Notes: generated from the sequence alone by a model not told the origin. A stretch of 64,000 nt of DNA from Paraburkholderia heleia NBRC 101817 (GCF_000739775.1 NZ_BBJH01000003.1:310001-374000), one strand, 5' to 3'; counted from the first letter of the stretch, positions 8,120-17,879 are shown. Program-made: numbers and translations.

Positions 8120-9223
8120 ATGCCCTTCGCCTCCCGACTTCAATTGCTGCCCAGCCTGCTCGCCCTGATCGTCGCGGGTCTCGCGGCTGGCGCAGCTCCA
8201 GCCTGCGCCCACACAGCCGCTCATCAAACAGCGGCGGAAAAAACCGTCCACGCCACACCCAGGATGAAAAAGAGAGTCGCGCACAAAACGAAGCCCGCGC
8301 ATCGTTCGATGCCCGCGGACGCGCCCTCCTCCAGACTCTCCGGCACGAAGCGCCGTACCCAACGCGCGAAGCCCAGACACGGCCTGCCGCCCGCGCCGCA
8401 TCACGCCACGCATGTGAGCGCCAAAAATGCGCACGCCCCTCGCCTGCTCGCCCGCTGCGGATTCACGCCGGCGTCGCGCAAGCAGCTCTTTTCGCATGCG
8501 GTCTACGTCGTCGACGAAAACACCCACACGCCGCTTTACGCGCGTAATGCCGATGCGGTGGTCCCCATCGCTTCGGTGTCGAAGCTCATGACGGCCATCG
8601 TCTGGCTCGACAGCGCGCATGCGCCTCTGCGGCAGCGGCTCCTGGTCACGACCGCCGACCTCGACACGCTCAAATTCACGCATTCGCGCCTCGGCGTGGG
8701 GGCGTCGCTCACGCGCGCGAACATGCTGCACGTTGCGCTGATGTCGTCGGAAAATCGTGCGGCTTCGGCGCTCAGCCGCGACTATCCCGGCGGGCGAACC
8801 GCGTTCATCGCCGCAATGAACGCGAAAGCGCAGCGTCTCGGCATGAAGCACACGCATTTCGTCAACGCGACGGGCCTCTCGGCGCAGAACGTTTCAACCG
8901 CGCGCGAACTGGCGAGCCTCGTGCGCGCAGCCAATGGCTACCCGCTCATTCGCCGCTATTCGACCGATCATCAGGAACGCGTGACCACTGGCCAGGGGCA
9001 GTTACAGTATGTGAACAGCAATCGGCTGGTGCGCTACGGACAGGTGCGCGCGAGCGTGCAGAAAACCGGCTTCATCAACGAGTCCGGCCACAATATGGTG
9101 ATGCGTGTGATGGTGCACGGCCAGCGGCCCGTGATCGTCACCCTTCTTGGCAGCGCCACGCCCGAGGGGTCGCGCCTGGATGGTGTACGTATCGCACACT
9201 GGCTGTCGTGCTCCTTGCGCTGA
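8120..9223 (+). CDS. D-alanyl-D-alanine endopeptidase, PBP7-like (peptidase S11)
   Basis: Periplasmic penicillin-binding peptidase that cleaves peptidoglycan cross-links. From ATG 8120 the protein has 367 residues: a signal peptide (LLPSLLALIVAGLAAGAAPA), a long basic Lys/Arg/His-rich linker to about residue 110, then the S11 domain with SVSK (Ser152, Lys155), SEN (210-212) and KTG (315-317). The ribosome site is weak, so a further upstream start (ATG 8030) is possible, but only the 8120 start places the signal peptide at the N-terminus. The family normally lacks such a long polybasic segment; it may bind acidic cell-wall polymers (inference). The end is 19 bp from the convergent phosphatase gene. 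Confidence 0.9.
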   Translation: MPFASRLQLLPSLLALIVAGLAAGAAPACAHTAAHQTAAEKTVHATPRMKKRVAHKTKPAHRSMPADAPSSRLSGTKRRTQRAKPRHGLPPAPHHATHVSAKNAHAPRLLARCGFTPASRKQLFSHAVYVVDENTHTPLYARNADAVVPIASVSKLMTAIVWLDSAHAPLRQRLLVTTADLDTLKFTHSRLGVGASLTRANMLHVALMSSENRAASALSRDYPGGRTAFIAAMNAKAQRLGMKHTHFVNATGLSAQNVSTARELASLVRAANGYPLIRRYSTDHQERVTTGQGQLQYVNSNRLVRYGQVRASVQKTGFINESGHNMVMRVMVHGQRPVIVTLLGSATPEGSRLDGVRIAHWLSCSLR

Positions 9224-9242
9224 GCGGGCGCGCCGGGCTTCT

Positions 9243-9860
9243 TCACATCAACGCCCTGCGCTCGCCGAGCGCGTTCCAGCGGCGGATGGCGCGGCTTTCG
9301 TGGTCGAAGCCGAGAATGCTCACCGAAGCCGTGTCGAGGTACAGATGCTCGCCTAGCGCCGCCGAACCGGAAACCCAGCAACCGCCCAGCGCGCGCAGGA
9401 AATGCGCGTGCGAAAAGAGCGCCACGCGGCCCCGCATGGTCAGCAGGCCCTCGACTACAGACGCGGCGCGCGCCTGAATGCGCGCGAGATCCTCGCCATG
9501 CGCGATGGGCGAATGCCACACGCTCCAGCGGGGATCGGTCTTGCGGATATCCGCTGTCTTGAGGCCTTCGTAGACGCCGTAATCCCACTCGTGCAGGTCG
9601 GCCGAAATCGTCATCTTGTCGCCGAGGCCCGCGAGCTGGCAGGTCTCGATGGCCCGCGCCATCGGGCTGCAAAGTACCGCGTCGAAGTGCTGTGCGGCGA
9701 GCGACGGCGCCAGCGACCGCGCCTGCTCGCGTCCGTGCCCGGTGAGCGCAATATCGGTGCGGCCGGTGTGTTGCCCTGAGAGGCTCCATTCCGTTTCACC
9801 ATGACGGATCAACCAGACTTCGCGCAGTCCGGAGGAGACACTGGCAGGATTGGCAGACAT
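9243..9860 (-). CDS. Histidine phosphatase family protein (phosphoglycerate-mutase-like)
   Basis: 205-residue member of the RHG branch. LIRHGETEW near the N-terminus carries the phospho-accepting His20; a Glu-containing stretch DLHEWDYGVYEG and a late FSHAHFLRAL supply the second catalytic His. Substrate is unknown; such proteins act on small phosphoesters and the name phosphoglycerate mutase is often wrong for them. ATG 9860 is preceded by GGAG at 5 nt. It stands alone between convergent pbpG-like and downstream csbD genes. Confidence 0.9.
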   Translation of the reverse strand: MSANPASVSSGLREVWLIRHGETEWSLSGQHTGRTDIALTGHGREQARSLAPSLAAQHFDAVLCSPMARAIETCQLAGLGDKMTISADLHEWDYGVYEGLKTADIRKTDPRWSVWHSPIAHGEDLARIQARAASVVEGLLTMRGRVALFSHAHFLRALGGCWVSGSAALGEHLYLDTASVSILGFDHESRAIRRWNALGERRALM

Positions 9861-9993
9861 CGGGACTCCACGTTCGTGCCCCGCGCGGGACACACGGGAT
9901 GCCTGCAGCATACCTGTTTTGGGGGGCAAACGCGGCCTTCGCGGTGCCGGGCCCGCCGGCTTGAGCGGCATGCGCGCCATGCGCGCAGCATGA

Positions 9994-10021
9994 CGCCGCC
10001 GCCCCTTTCGAGGCGGCGGCG
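9994..10021 (-). terminator. GC hairpin after csbD-like gene
   Basis: Ten-bp perfect stem (CGCCGCCGCC / GGCGGCGGCG) with an eight-base loop, just past the CsbD stop on the minus strand. No clear U-tract follows, so it could be only a 3' stabilising hairpin. Confidence 0.45.
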
Positions 10022-10042
10022 CTATGGGTTAGCCATCGTTTG

Positions 10043-10252
10043 TCAGTGATGGCGCTTCACGTCCTTCGCCACGTCCTTCGCCATGTCCTTTGCGGCCTCC
10101 TTCATGTCGCCAACGTCCTTGCGTGTCTGGCCGGCTTCCTGCTGGACATCCCCCTTCAATTCGCGCGCCGGGTTGCCGGTTGCGCGGCCCACGGCCTCGT
10201 TGACCTTGCCCTTCATCTTTTCGGCCGTGCCCTTCACCTGGTCCTTGTTCAT
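10043..10252 (-). CDS. CsbD family stress protein
   Basis: Small hydrophilic protein of 69 residues starting MNKDQVKGTAEKMKGKVNEA, the classic CsbD opening. It is rich in Lys, Asp, Glu and Ala with no hydrophobic core. Members are general-stress-induced; biochemical function is unknown. ATG 10252 has GGAG at 8 nt. It follows cyoD by about 105 bp on the same strand but is probably its own unit. Confidence 0.93.
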   Translation of the reverse strand: MNKDQVKGTAEKMKGKVNEAVGRATGNPARELKGDVQQEAGQTRKDVGDMKEAAKDMAKDVAKDVKRHH

Positions 10253-10357
10253 GGTCACACTCCACGTAAAAGCGACGGTGCGTCGCGACGCTTCGTCTAG
10301 CGCATGCACTGTGCCCGGGGTGTCCGGCGCGCGTATCAGGGGACGCAACGTAGCGCG

Positions 10358-10732
10358 TCAATCGTGCGCCATGGCGCGGTCGATCGAGATCTGCGTGGGC
10401 ATCATGTTGACGTTGGCGTTGTGCATGACCCACAGCGAGAGCCCGACAATCACCGCAATCAGAAACGCCGTGCAGACGAAGATGCCCGTGTTGGCGCGCT
10501 GGCTGCGCGACGCGCCGATATGCAGGAAATACACGAGTTGCACAACGAGCTGCGCGATGCAGAGCACGACGATGGCCGCGAGCCCGAAGCCCGGCGAAAC
10601 GACGCGAAACATCACCACGCCGAACGACGCGAGCGTCAGCACGAGCGAGAGCACGGTGCCGACCATATAACCCTTGAAGCTGCCGTGCGACGCGTCGTGC
10701 ACGGCGTGATGAGTGGCATGGGACTGGCTCAC
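10358..10732 (-). CDS. cyoD: Cytochrome o ubiquinol oxidase subunit IV
   Basis: Small membrane subunit of the bo3-type quinol oxidase, 124 residues with three predicted transmembrane helices (starting near [20 protein letters not shown], then [20 protein letters not shown], then [16 protein letters not shown]). It starts at GTG 10732, overlapping the cyoC stop (GTGA) with GAGG 6 nt ahead, so it is coupled to cyoC. A His-rich N-terminus ([14 protein letters not shown]) precedes the helices. Confidence 0.95.
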   Translation of the reverse strand: MSQSHATHHAVHDASHGSFKGYMVGTVLSLVLTLASFGVVMFRVVSPGFGLAAIVVLCIAQLVVQLVYFLHIGASRSQRANTGIFVCTAFLIAVIVGLSLWVMHNANVNMMPTQISIDRAMAHD

Positions 10733-11328
10733 AGGAAACCTCGCAGATAAACGAACGTAAACACACAGATCCACACGAGATCGAGAAAGTGCCAAAAGAG
10801 GCTCAGGCAGGCGAGGCGGCGACGGACCGTGCCGGTCAGCCCGAACTTGAGAGTCTGGTGCATCAGGATCGCGATCCACAACAAACCTGCGGTCACGTGC
10901 AGGCCGTGCGTGCCGACCAGCGTGAAATACGCCGAAAGGTAGGCGCTCGTGCCCGGCCCGGCGCCATCGGCGATGAGCTTGGCGAACTCGTTGACTTCCA
11001 TCGCAACGAAGCCCGCGCCGAACAGGAACGTGATGGCAAGCCACACGATCACCTGGCCGCGGCGCTGCGCGTAGAGATTCAGCATGGCCATGCCGAAGGT
11101 GACGCTGCTCGCCAGCAGCAGCAGCGTTTCGCCCAGCACATACGGCAGTTCGAACAGTTCCCTTGCGCCCGGCCCGCCGGCCGTCGCATTCGCGAGCACG
11201 CCGAACGTGGCGAAAAGCGTCGCGAAGATGAGGCAGTCGCTCATCAGGTAGATCCAGAAGCCCAGCGTGGTCCTGGTGCTGTCGTCGTGATCGTGACCAG
11301 GGGCGAGTGTAGTAGCAGCGTGAGCCAT
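10729..11328 (-). CDS. cyoC: Cytochrome o ubiquinol oxidase subunit III
   Basis: Heme-copper oxidase subunit III family, 199 residues and five hydrophobic segments. Family features include [19 protein letters not shown] at the first helix, the central [14 protein letters not shown] and the closing [16 protein letters not shown]. It is separated from cyoB by 3 nt and overlaps cyoD. Cytoplasmic-membrane component of the terminal oxidase for aerobic respiration. Confidence 0.96.
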   Translation of the reverse strand: MAHAATTLAPGHDHDDSTRTTLGFWIYLMSDCLIFATLFATFGVLANATAGGPGARELFELPYVLGETLLLLASSVTFGMAMLNLYAQRRGQVIVWLAITFLFGAGFVAMEVNEFAKLIADGAGPGTSAYLSAYFTLVGTHGLHVTAGLLWIAILMHQTLKFGLTGTVRRRLACLSLFWHFLDLVWICVFTFVYLRGFL

Positions 11329-11331
11329 GGT

Positions 11332-13341
11332 TTACGCCATCTCCTCAATGTGCTCGGATTGATCGAAACGCCGGATGCCGAGTTGCCTGAAGCGCGCGTT
11401 CTCGATACGTTCGACCTCGGCGGCCGGGACCCAGTAGTCCACGTCCTGGTTATAGCTGCGCACGATGAACGTGGCGATCATGCCGATGAGGCCCGCCGCC
11501 GCGAACAGCCACATGTGCCACACGATCGCAAAGCCGAACAGCAGGCTGAACGCGGCGATGATGAAGCCCGCACCCGTGTTGCGCGGCATATGGATGTCCT
11601 CGTACTTCGCCGGCTGCACGTAGGCGCGGCCCGCTTCCTTGTTGTCCCAGTGCTGCTCCATCGAGGTGATCTCCGGCAGCACGGCGAAGTTGTAGAACGG
11701 CGCGGGCGAAGCGGTCGACCACTCGAGGCTGCGGCCATCCCATGGATCGCCGGTCACGTCGCGGTTCGCCTCGCGTTCGCGCAGGCTCACCACGATCTGC
11801 ACAATGAACGAGAGAATGCCGAGGCCCACGAACACCGCGCCCACGAGCGCCACCACGAGCCACGGATGCCACCCGGCCACGTCGTAGTGGTTCATGCGGC
11901 GCGTCATGCCTTCGAAGCCGAGGATGTAGAGCGGCGTGAACGCGAGCCAGTAGCCGATCAGCCAGCACCAGAACGACACCTTGCCCCAGAACTCGTTGAG
12001 CGTGAAACCAAATACCTTGGGGAACCAGAAGCTCACGCCCGCAAGACAGCCGAACACCACCCCGCCGATGATCACGTTATGGAAGTGCGCAACGAGAAAG
12101 AGCGAGTTGTGCAGCACGAAGTCCGCGCCCGGCACGGCCAGCAGCACGCCGGTCATGCCGCCCACGGCGAACGTCACCATGAAGCCGATCGTCCAGAGCG
12201 TGGCGCTGTGGTAGCGGATGCGCCCGCGATACATCGTGAAGAGCCAGTTGAAGAGCTTCACGCCGGTCGGGATCGAAATGACCGTGGTCATGATGCCGAA
12301 GAACGCGTTGACGTTCGCGCCCGAGCCCATCGTGAAGAAGTGGTGCAGCCACACGAAGAACGAAAGAATGCCGATCGACGACGTCGCGTAGACCATCGAC
12401 TTGTAGCCGAACAGCGGCTTGCCCGAGAACGTGGCGATGATTTCCGAGTACGCACCGAACGCAGGCAGGATGAGGATGTACACCTCCGGGTGACCCCAGA
12501 CCCAGATCAGGTTGATGTACATCATCGCGTTGCCGCCCAGCTCGTTCGTGAAGAAGTGCATGTCGAAGTAGCGGTCCATCGTGAGCAGCGCGAGCGTGGC
12601 GGTGAGCACGGGGAACACCGCCACGATCAGGATGTTGGTGATGAACGCCGTCCACACGAACACCGGCATCTTCATCATGTCCATGCCCGGCGCGCGCATG
12701 CGCAGGATCGTCACGATGAAGTTGATGCCCGAGAGCGTGGTGCCGAGGCCCGATAGCTGCAGCGACCATATGTAGTAATCCATACCAACGGTCGGGCTGT
12801 AGCCGAGCTCCGAGAGCGGCGGATACGCCACCCAGCCCGTGGCCGCGAAATCGCCCACGAACATGGACATCATCACGAGCACCGCGCCCACCACCGAAAG
12901 CCAGAAGGAGAGCGAGTTGACGAACGGATAGGCGACGTCGCGCGCGCCGATCTGCAGCGGCACGACCACGTTCATCAAGCCGAGAATGAGCGGCGTGGCC
13001 ACGAAGAAGATCATGATGACGCCATGCGCCGTGAAGATCTGGTCGTAGTGATGCGGCGGCAGATAGCCCGCGGCGTCGCCATATGCGATGGCCTGCTGCG
13101 CGCGCATCATGATCGCGTCGGCGAAACCGCGCAGCAGCATGACGACCGCGAGAATGATGTACATGACGCCAATGCGCTTGTGATCGACCGAGGTGATCCA
13201 CTCGCGCCACAGATAACCCCACTTGCCCGCGATCGTGATCGCGGCGAGCAAGGCGAGGCCGCCGAGCGCCACGACGGCGCCCGTGCCCATGATGATCGGC
13301 TCGTGCCAGGGAACGGCGTCGAGCGTGAGTTTTCCGAACAT
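11332..13341 (-). CDS. cyoB: Cytochrome o ubiquinol oxidase subunit I
   Basis: Catalytic heme-copper subunit, 669 residues, usual CyoB length. Readable signatures include [17 protein letters not shown] (Cu-B His and cross-linked Tyr region), [10 protein letters not shown] with the paired His, and [11 protein letters not shown]. Reduces O2 to water using ubiquinol and pumps protons. ATG 13341 has GGAG at 8 nt; the gap to cyoA is 5 nt. Confidence 0.98.
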   Translation of the reverse strand: MFGKLTLDAVPWHEPIIMGTGAVVALGGLALLAAITIAGKWGYLWREWITSVDHKRIGVMYIILAVVMLLRGFADAIMMRAQQAIAYGDAAGYLPPHHYDQIFTAHGVIMIFFVATPLILGLMNVVVPLQIGARDVAYPFVNSLSFWLSVVGAVLVMMSMFVGDFAATGWVAYPPLSELGYSPTVGMDYYIWSLQLSGLGTTLSGINFIVTILRMRAPGMDMMKMPVFVWTAFITNILIVAVFPVLTATLALLTMDRYFDMHFFTNELGGNAMMYINLIWVWGHPEVYILILPAFGAYSEIIATFSGKPLFGYKSMVYATSSIGILSFFVWLHHFFTMGSGANVNAFFGIMTTVISIPTGVKLFNWLFTMYRGRIRYHSATLWTIGFMVTFAVGGMTGVLLAVPGADFVLHNSLFLVAHFHNVIIGGVVFGCLAGVSFWFPKVFGFTLNEFWGKVSFWCWLIGYWLAFTPLYILGFEGMTRRMNHYDVAGWHPWLVVALVGAVFVGLGILSFIVQIVVSLREREANRDVTGDPWDGRSLEWSTASPAPFYNFAVLPEITSMEQHWDNKEAGRAYVQPAKYEDIHMPRNTGAGFIIAAFSLLFGFAIVWHMWLFAAAGLIGMIATFIVRSYNQDVDYWVPAAEVERIENARFRQLGIRRFDQSEHIEEMA

Positions 13342-13346
13342 TGTGA

Positions 13347-14360
13347 TTACTCCGCTGCCAGGATGGCACTACGGTTGAGCGTGAGCGCCGGGGCGCCTGT
13401 GCCGGGGACTGCGCCTGGGACCGTGCCGCAAATCGGATTGCCGTGCACGTCGCGCATGTATTTGCCGACCACGCCGTCGAACAGGCCCGGTGCGACGTTC
13501 GAATAGAGCGTCACCGGCGTCTTTTCGCCGGGCAACGCGAGCTGTTCGTAAGCCGCGCGGCTCAGCATCGCGGGCGACGCCTTCGCCTGCGCGATCCAGG
13601 CGTCGAAGTCGGCGCGGCTCGTGGCCAGCGTCTCGAAATGCATGTCGGAGAAGCCCGGGCCGCTGAACGCCGCCGAGCGGCCCGCATAGACACCGGGCTC
13701 GTTCGCGATGAGGTGCAGCTTCGTCTGCATGGCGGGCATCGCATATACCTGGCTGCCCAGTTGCGGGATGAAGAACGAGTTCATCAGCGACTCGGCGGTG
13801 AGGTTGAACTCAACGGGCGTATCCACGGGAATCGCGAGCTGGTTCACGGAGGCCACGCCATAGTCCGGGTAGATGAAGAGCCACTTCCAGTTGAGCGCAA
13901 CCACGTCGACGCGCACGGGTTTCGTTTGCGACTCGATCGGGCGGTACGGGTCGAGCGAGTGCGTCGTGCGCCAGATCAGCACGGCGAGCGTGAGCACGAT
14001 CACGCAGGGAATCGTCCACACCACCACTTCGATGGCCGTGGAATGCGACCAGCGCGGCGCGTAGGTCGCGTTCGTGTTGGAGGCGCGGTAGCGCCACGCG
14101 AACCACAGCGTGAGCGCGATCACCGGAATCACCACAAGCAGCATCAGCCCGAGCGCGATCAGGATCAGATTCTTTTCCTGCACGCCGATATCGCCCTTCG
14201 GGGCGAGCAGCGCCATGTTGCAGCCGCCGAGAAGCACGAGCGGTGTGACCGCCGCGGCGAGCGCGGCGCGGCGCAAAAAACGGGTAATCAGCGGGGGATG
14301 TGATGAAGAAGGCGGGCCGGCGGTAGCGGCCTGCCCCAAGCGAGGGTCTGGATTGCGCAT
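13347..14360 (-). CDS. cyoA: Cytochrome o ubiquinol oxidase subunit II
   Basis: Lipoprotein subunit II, 337 residues. After an N-terminal signal the lipobox is LLGGC, then two transmembrane helices and a cupredoxin-like domain. The Cu-A cysteines are absent where cytochrome c oxidases carry them (SDMHFETL remains), as expected of a quinol oxidase. I chose ATG 14360 (MRNPDP) with GGAA at 6 nt; an ATG at 14381 would add seven residues. First gene of cyoABCD. No cyoE lies downstream; heme O synthase must be encoded elsewhere. Confidence 0.96.
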   Translation of the reverse strand: MRNPDPRLGQAATAGPPSSSHPPLITRFLRRAALAAAVTPLVLLGGCNMALLAPKGDIGVQEKNLILIALGLMLLVVIPVIALTLWFAWRYRASNTNATYAPRWSHSTAIEVVVWTIPCVIVLTLAVLIWRTTHSLDPYRPIESQTKPVRVDVVALNWKWLFIYPDYGVASVNQLAIPVDTPVEFNLTAESLMNSFFIPQLGSQVYAMPAMQTKLHLIANEPGVYAGRSAAFSGPGFSDMHFETLATSRADFDAWIAQAKASPAMLSRAAYEQLALPGEKTPVTLYSNVAPGLFDGVVGKYMRDVHGNPICGTVPGAVPGTGAPALTLNRSAILAAE

Positions 14361-14450
14361 GTCTGGTTCCAAGGTTGACATTCGCGCAAACCCATCCATA
14401 CGTGCTCACTCTGCTGCCGCACGAGCGGCCCCGGAGGGCCACCGCAGAAG

Positions 14451-14473
14451 CCATACATAGCCTATATGTATGG
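14451..14473. promoter_or_regulatory. Inverted CCATACATA repeat between cyoA and MocR-type gene
   Basis: CCATACATA (14451-14459) and TATGTATGG (14465-14473) form perfect 9-bp arms with a 5-bp spacer. A third CCATAC lies at 14396-14401. The sites sit in the divergent region upstream of both cyoA and the MocR-type gene. MocR regulators usually bind short repeated boxes of this kind, so this is a candidate operator controlling one or both genes. Confidence 0.6.
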
Positions 14474-14532
14474 ATTTACGCGCTTCATGCACGCATGCTA
14501 GAGTAAGACATGACGCATACATCCGCGACACA

Positions 14533-15927
14533 ATGACACACGACCAACCTGCCGAAAGTACCGGACAGATCAATGCATGGGCCACGGCGATGCAGTCCGG
14601 TAATGGTCCGCGCTACCTGCGGCTCGCCGATTTCATTGAAGGCGCGGTGGCGCAAGGCACGCTGCGCCCCGGTGAGCGCGTGCCCGCGCAGCGCAGTCTC
14701 GCCACCCTGCTTTCGGTCGATCTGACCACTGTCACGCGCGGCTTCAACGAAGCCCGGCGGCGCGGGCTGATCGAGGCGCGCGGGCCACTGGGCACCTTCA
14801 TCGCCGCGCCGCGCGCCGAGTTGCTGCAGCGCGTGGACCTGAGCATGAACATCCCGCCCGCGCCCGCCGGCCTCGACATGAATGCGCTGCTGCGCGAAGG
14901 CATGGCGCGTGTGCTGGTGCGCAGCGATGCCGATCTGCTCATGACGTACCACATGGGCGGCGGCGGCAGCGCCGACTGGCAGGCGGGCGCGAAGTGGCTG
15001 CAGCCCATGCTCGGCCACGTCGCGCCCGATCGCGTGGTGGTCTGCTCCGGCGCGCAGGCGGCACTTGCCGCGCTGATCCTCGCCTTCACGCAGCCGGGCG
15101 AGGTCATCCTCGCCGAGCCGCTGCTCTATCCGGGCCTGCCGCACGCGGCGGCGCAACTGGGCCGCCGCATCGTCCCCGTTGCCGTCGACGCCCACGGCAT
15201 GCGCCCCGACGCGCTCGAAGCGGCTTGCCGCGAGCACGCGGCGCGGCTCATCTACCTGAACCCCACGTTGCAGAATCCGACAACGGCGACCATGCCGGAA
15301 GCACGCCGGCTGGAAATCCTGAGGGTGGCGCAGCGCTGCGGCGCGCGGATCGTCGAAGACGATCCCTACTGGCGCTTCGCGCCCGATGCGCCGGCGCCGC
15401 TCGCCCGGCTCGCGCCCGCTCAGGTCTGCTACCTCGCGACGCTTTCCAAGACGCTCTCGCCCGGCCTGCGCACGGCTTATCTCGCGCTGCCCGATGAAGA
15501 GGCTCACACGCGCCTCGTGACCGCGCTGCGCACGTTCTCGCTCATGGCCGCGCCGCTCACGAACGCGCTCGCCACGCACTGGATCGAGGAAGGCGTCGCC
15601 GAGCAGATTTTCGCGGATGTAAAGGCCGAAGCGCGCGAGCGCCAGCGCATCGCGGCGCAGACGCTGGGATCGTCGGCCGGCGCGGGCATTCATCTCTGGT
15701 ACGCGCTGCCGCGCTACTGGCAGGCGCGCGAGCTGGCCGCGGCCGCGAGCACCGAAGGGCTCGCCGTGGCGCCCTCCACGGCGTTCCAGCAAGGCCCGGA
15801 AACCGCGAACGCGATCCGCATTTCGCTGGGCGCGACGGGCGGGCGCGAATCATTGCAGACCGCGCTGCGCAAGCTCTCGGCGCTGCTCGCGAACGACCGC
15901 AGCACGCACGCGCAAGTCATCGTGTGA
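14533..15927 (+). CDS. MocR-type regulator: GntR HTH fused to aminotransferase-like PLP domain
   Basis: 464-residue transcription factor. Residues about 25-95 form a GntR winged helix (LADFIEGAVAQGTLRPGERV, SVDLTTVTRGFNEARRRGLI). The rest is a fold-type I PLP domain with EDDPYW at 275-280 and the Schiff-base Lys306 in LSKTLSPGLR. Both PLP signatures are intact, so it should bind PLP and sense an amine or vitamin B6 compound. It is divergent from cyoABCD, with a CCATAC inverted repeat between. The chosen ATG has no strong ribosome site; an upstream ATG at 14470 overlaps the repeat and is less likely. Confidence 0.9.
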   Translation: MTHDQPAESTGQINAWATAMQSGNGPRYLRLADFIEGAVAQGTLRPGERVPAQRSLATLLSVDLTTVTRGFNEARRRGLIEARGPLGTFIAAPRAELLQRVDLSMNIPPAPAGLDMNALLREGMARVLVRSDADLLMTYHMGGGGSADWQAGAKWLQPMLGHVAPDRVVVCSGAQAALAALILAFTQPGEVILAEPLLYPGLPHAAAQLGRRIVPVAVDAHGMRPDALEAACREHAARLIYLNPTLQNPTTATMPEARRLEILRVAQRCGARIVEDDPYWRFAPDAPAPLARLAPAQVCYLATLSKTLSPGLRTAYLALPDEEAHTRLVTALRTFSLMAAPLTNALATHWIEEGVAEQIFADVKAEARERQRIAAQTLGSSAGAGIHLWYALPRYWQARELAAAASTEGLAVAPSTAFQQGPETANAIRISLGATGGRESLQTALRKLSALLANDRSTHAQVIV

Positions 15928-16084
15928 CGGCACCTGCCGCGCCGCTCCTGGCATCGCAATTGCTACGGTTTATCGTTTCCGTCCTTCAGCGCGGCTGCGC
16001 GGCCATGCCCACATAATGGCGAAGACGCAGCGCAGCGGCGCAAGTACACTCGTCGCAGCAGGCGGCGACCGGATTCGAGTAACC

Positions 16085-16100
16085 GCGCCCATATGGGCGC
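16085..16100. promoter_or_regulatory. Perfect 16-bp palindrome in leader of class I aldolase gene
   Basis: GCGCCCATATGGGCGC is self-complementary and ends 22 bp before the ATG, just ahead of the GGGAG ribosome site. It could be an operator or an mRNA hairpin influencing translation. No binding protein can be assigned. Confidence 0.45.
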
Positions 16101-16122
16101 CCCAAATACGGGAGATACGACG

Positions 16123-17019
16123 ATGGCAAACGAGCAAATGCTTGCGCAGATGCGCGACAAAGCGGGCTTCATCGCCGCGCTGGACCAGAGCGGCGGTTCG
16201 ACGCCTGGCGCGCTGCGGCAGTACGGCGTCCCCGAAAGCGCGTACAGCGGCGACGCCGAAATGTTCCGCCTCATCCACGAAATGCGTGTGCGCATCGTCA
16301 GCGCCCCCGCGTTCACGGGCGAGAAAGTGATCGGCGCGATCCTCTTCGAGGCGACCATGGATGGCCAGGCGCAAGGCAAGCCGGTGCCCGACTTCCTCTG
16401 GAACGAGCGCCGCGTCGTGCCGTTCCTCAAGGTCGACAAGGGGCTGGAAGCCGAATCCGACGGCGTGCGCCTCATGAAGCCGATTCCGGGCCTCGACGCC
16501 CTGCTCGAACGCGCCGTGAAGGCCGGCATTTTCGGCACCAAGATGCGCTCGGTGATCGAGCATGCCTCGCCTTCCGGCATCGCTTCGATCGCCGCGCAGC
16601 AGTTCGCATTCGGCGCGCAGATTGCCGCGCACGGACTCGTGCCGATTCTCGAGCCCGAAGTCTCGATCAAGGCTCCCGACAAGGCCAAGGCCGAGAAGCT
16701 GTTGCGCGACGAACTGCTCAAGGGGCTCGACGCGCTGCCGGCCTCGCAAAACGTGATGATCAAGCTCACGATTCCCGATACGCCCGACTTCTATCTGCCG
16801 CTCATCGAACATCCGCGCGTGGTGCGCGTGGTGGCGCTCTCCGGCGGCTATTCGCGCACGGACGCGTGTGCGCGTCTCGCCAAAAACCATGGGATGATCG
16901 CCAGCTTTTCGCGCGCCCTCATCAACGACCTCACAAAGTCGATGAGCGACGCCGAGTTCGACGCCGCGCTCGCCGCAAGCATCGACGAAATCTGGAAGGC
17001 CTCGGTGCAGAAGGACTGA
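16123..17019 (+). CDS. Class I fructose-bisphosphate aldolase (bacterial short type)
   Basis: Schiff-base aldolase that interconverts fructose 1,6-bisphosphate with DHAP and glyceraldehyde 3-phosphate; 298 residues, like the staphylococcal class I enzyme. Signatures are AALDQSGGSTPGAL near residue 18, FEATMDG, LEPEVSIK near 176 and the Schiff-base Lys214 in NVMIKLTIP. ATG 16123 follows GGGAG at 8 nt. It is probably monocistronic; a palindrome in the leader suggests local control. A metal-independent aldolase may matter under metal limitation (inference). Confidence 0.94.
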   Translation: MANEQMLAQMRDKAGFIAALDQSGGSTPGALRQYGVPESAYSGDAEMFRLIHEMRVRIVSAPAFTGEKVIGAILFEATMDGQAQGKPVPDFLWNERRVVPFLKVDKGLEAESDGVRLMKPIPGLDALLERAVKAGIFGTKMRSVIEHASPSGIASIAAQQFAFGAQIAAHGLVPILEPEVSIKAPDKAKAEKLLRDELLKGLDALPASQNVMIKLTIPDTPDFYLPLIEHPRVVRVVALSGGYSRTDACARLAKNHGMIASFSRALINDLTKSMSDAEFDAALAASIDEIWKASVQKD

Positions 17020-17157
17020 ACCCCGGCCTGAAGACGCGCCGGGCGCGGCGCCCGGCCCCGGCACCGGTCAGGGATGTGAAAACGGCATGACACGCAGCCG
17101 GCCTCATGAATCGGGGCCGGTTATACTTGCGCCTTCTTTTTCTCCTATGCACCGGCT

Positions 17158-17853
17158 ATGAGGCAGTTACTCTGCCTGCTCGTCCTGTTGCCTGGCCTCG
17201 TGCAAACCGCGGCCGCGCAGGCGCAGCAGCAGGCGAGCGCAAGCGACATCGTCAGCGCATCGGTTGCGAGCGCGGTTGCCCCTGCAAGTTCCAGCGCAAC
17301 GTCCGGCGCGGTTTCGAAATACCTCACGCGAAAGTTCGGTATCGCGAAAGAGAAAGCCGCGCAAATCTCGCAAGCCGTTACAGGCGCCGCCGAGAAATAT
17401 TCGCTGCCGCCTGCGGTACTGCTCGCCATCATCTCCATCGAGTCGCGCTTTCGCGAGAGGGCGCACGGCGCGAACGGCGCGACCGGACTCATGCAGGTCG
17501 TGCCGTCGGCGCATCGCAATCTCCTGCACAACAAGGATCTTACCGATCCCGAGGTCAACATCGACGTGGGCTCGTCGATCCTCTATGGCTACCAGCGCGC
17601 CGCCGGCGGCGACCTCAACGCCGCGATGAAGAACTATGGCGGCTCGAAGGCCTATGCGGAAAAGATCCGTACGCGCGCCGTGGAATTCAGCCGGGTGCTC
17701 GATACCGCTAGCGCGCCTGCCGCGAGCGATGCGCCGGCGAGCGCCGGACTGGCGGCTTCGGCGGCCTCCACCTTTGCCGCTGCCCCCTCCGCGATGTCGG
17801 CGGCTGCCGCGCAGGCTGCCGCGCAAGGCGCCGCTTCGGCCGACGCGCGTTAG
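17158..17853 (+). CDS. Lytic transglycosylase SLT-domain protein
   Basis: Secreted peptidoglycan lytic transglycosylase, 231 residues. Signal peptide to about residue 20, an Ala/Ser-rich spacer, then the SLT/lysozyme-like domain: catalytic Glu95 in IISIESRF, followed by GATGLMQVVPSAH and NIDVGSSILYGY, and AMKNYGGSKAY. The C-terminal 50 residues are Ala-rich low complexity. No strong ribosome site is seen before the ATG. The gene converges on proQ. Confidence 0.92.
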   Translation: MRQLLCLLVLLPGLVQTAAAQAQQQASASDIVSASVASAVAPASSSATSGAVSKYLTRKFGIAKEKAAQISQAVTGAAEKYSLPPAVLLAIISIESRFRERAHGANGATGLMQVVPSAHRNLLHNKDLTDPEVNIDVGSSILYGYQRAAGGDLNAAMKNYGGSKAYAEKIRTRAVEFSRVLDTASAPAASDAPASAGLAASAASTFAAAPSAMSAAAAQAAAQGAASADAR

Positions 17854-17879
17854 GGCCTGCTCACGCTAATAACAGGCCC
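17853..17879 (+). terminator. Hairpin at end of lytic transglycosylase gene
   Basis: GGGCCTG and CAGGCCC form a 7-bp stem with a 13-base loop, beginning at the stop codon. No U-tract follows, so support is moderate at best. Confidence 0.35.

Noticed and set aside
10789..12756. 655-residue open frame antisense to cyoB and cyoC
   Set aside because: Composition-driven shadow; the sense strand encodes conserved oxidase subunits.
14375..14403. TTGACA at 14375-14380 as -35 for the MocR-type gene
   Set aside because: At 17 bp the -10 would be ATACGT, a poor match, so I do not call a promoter.
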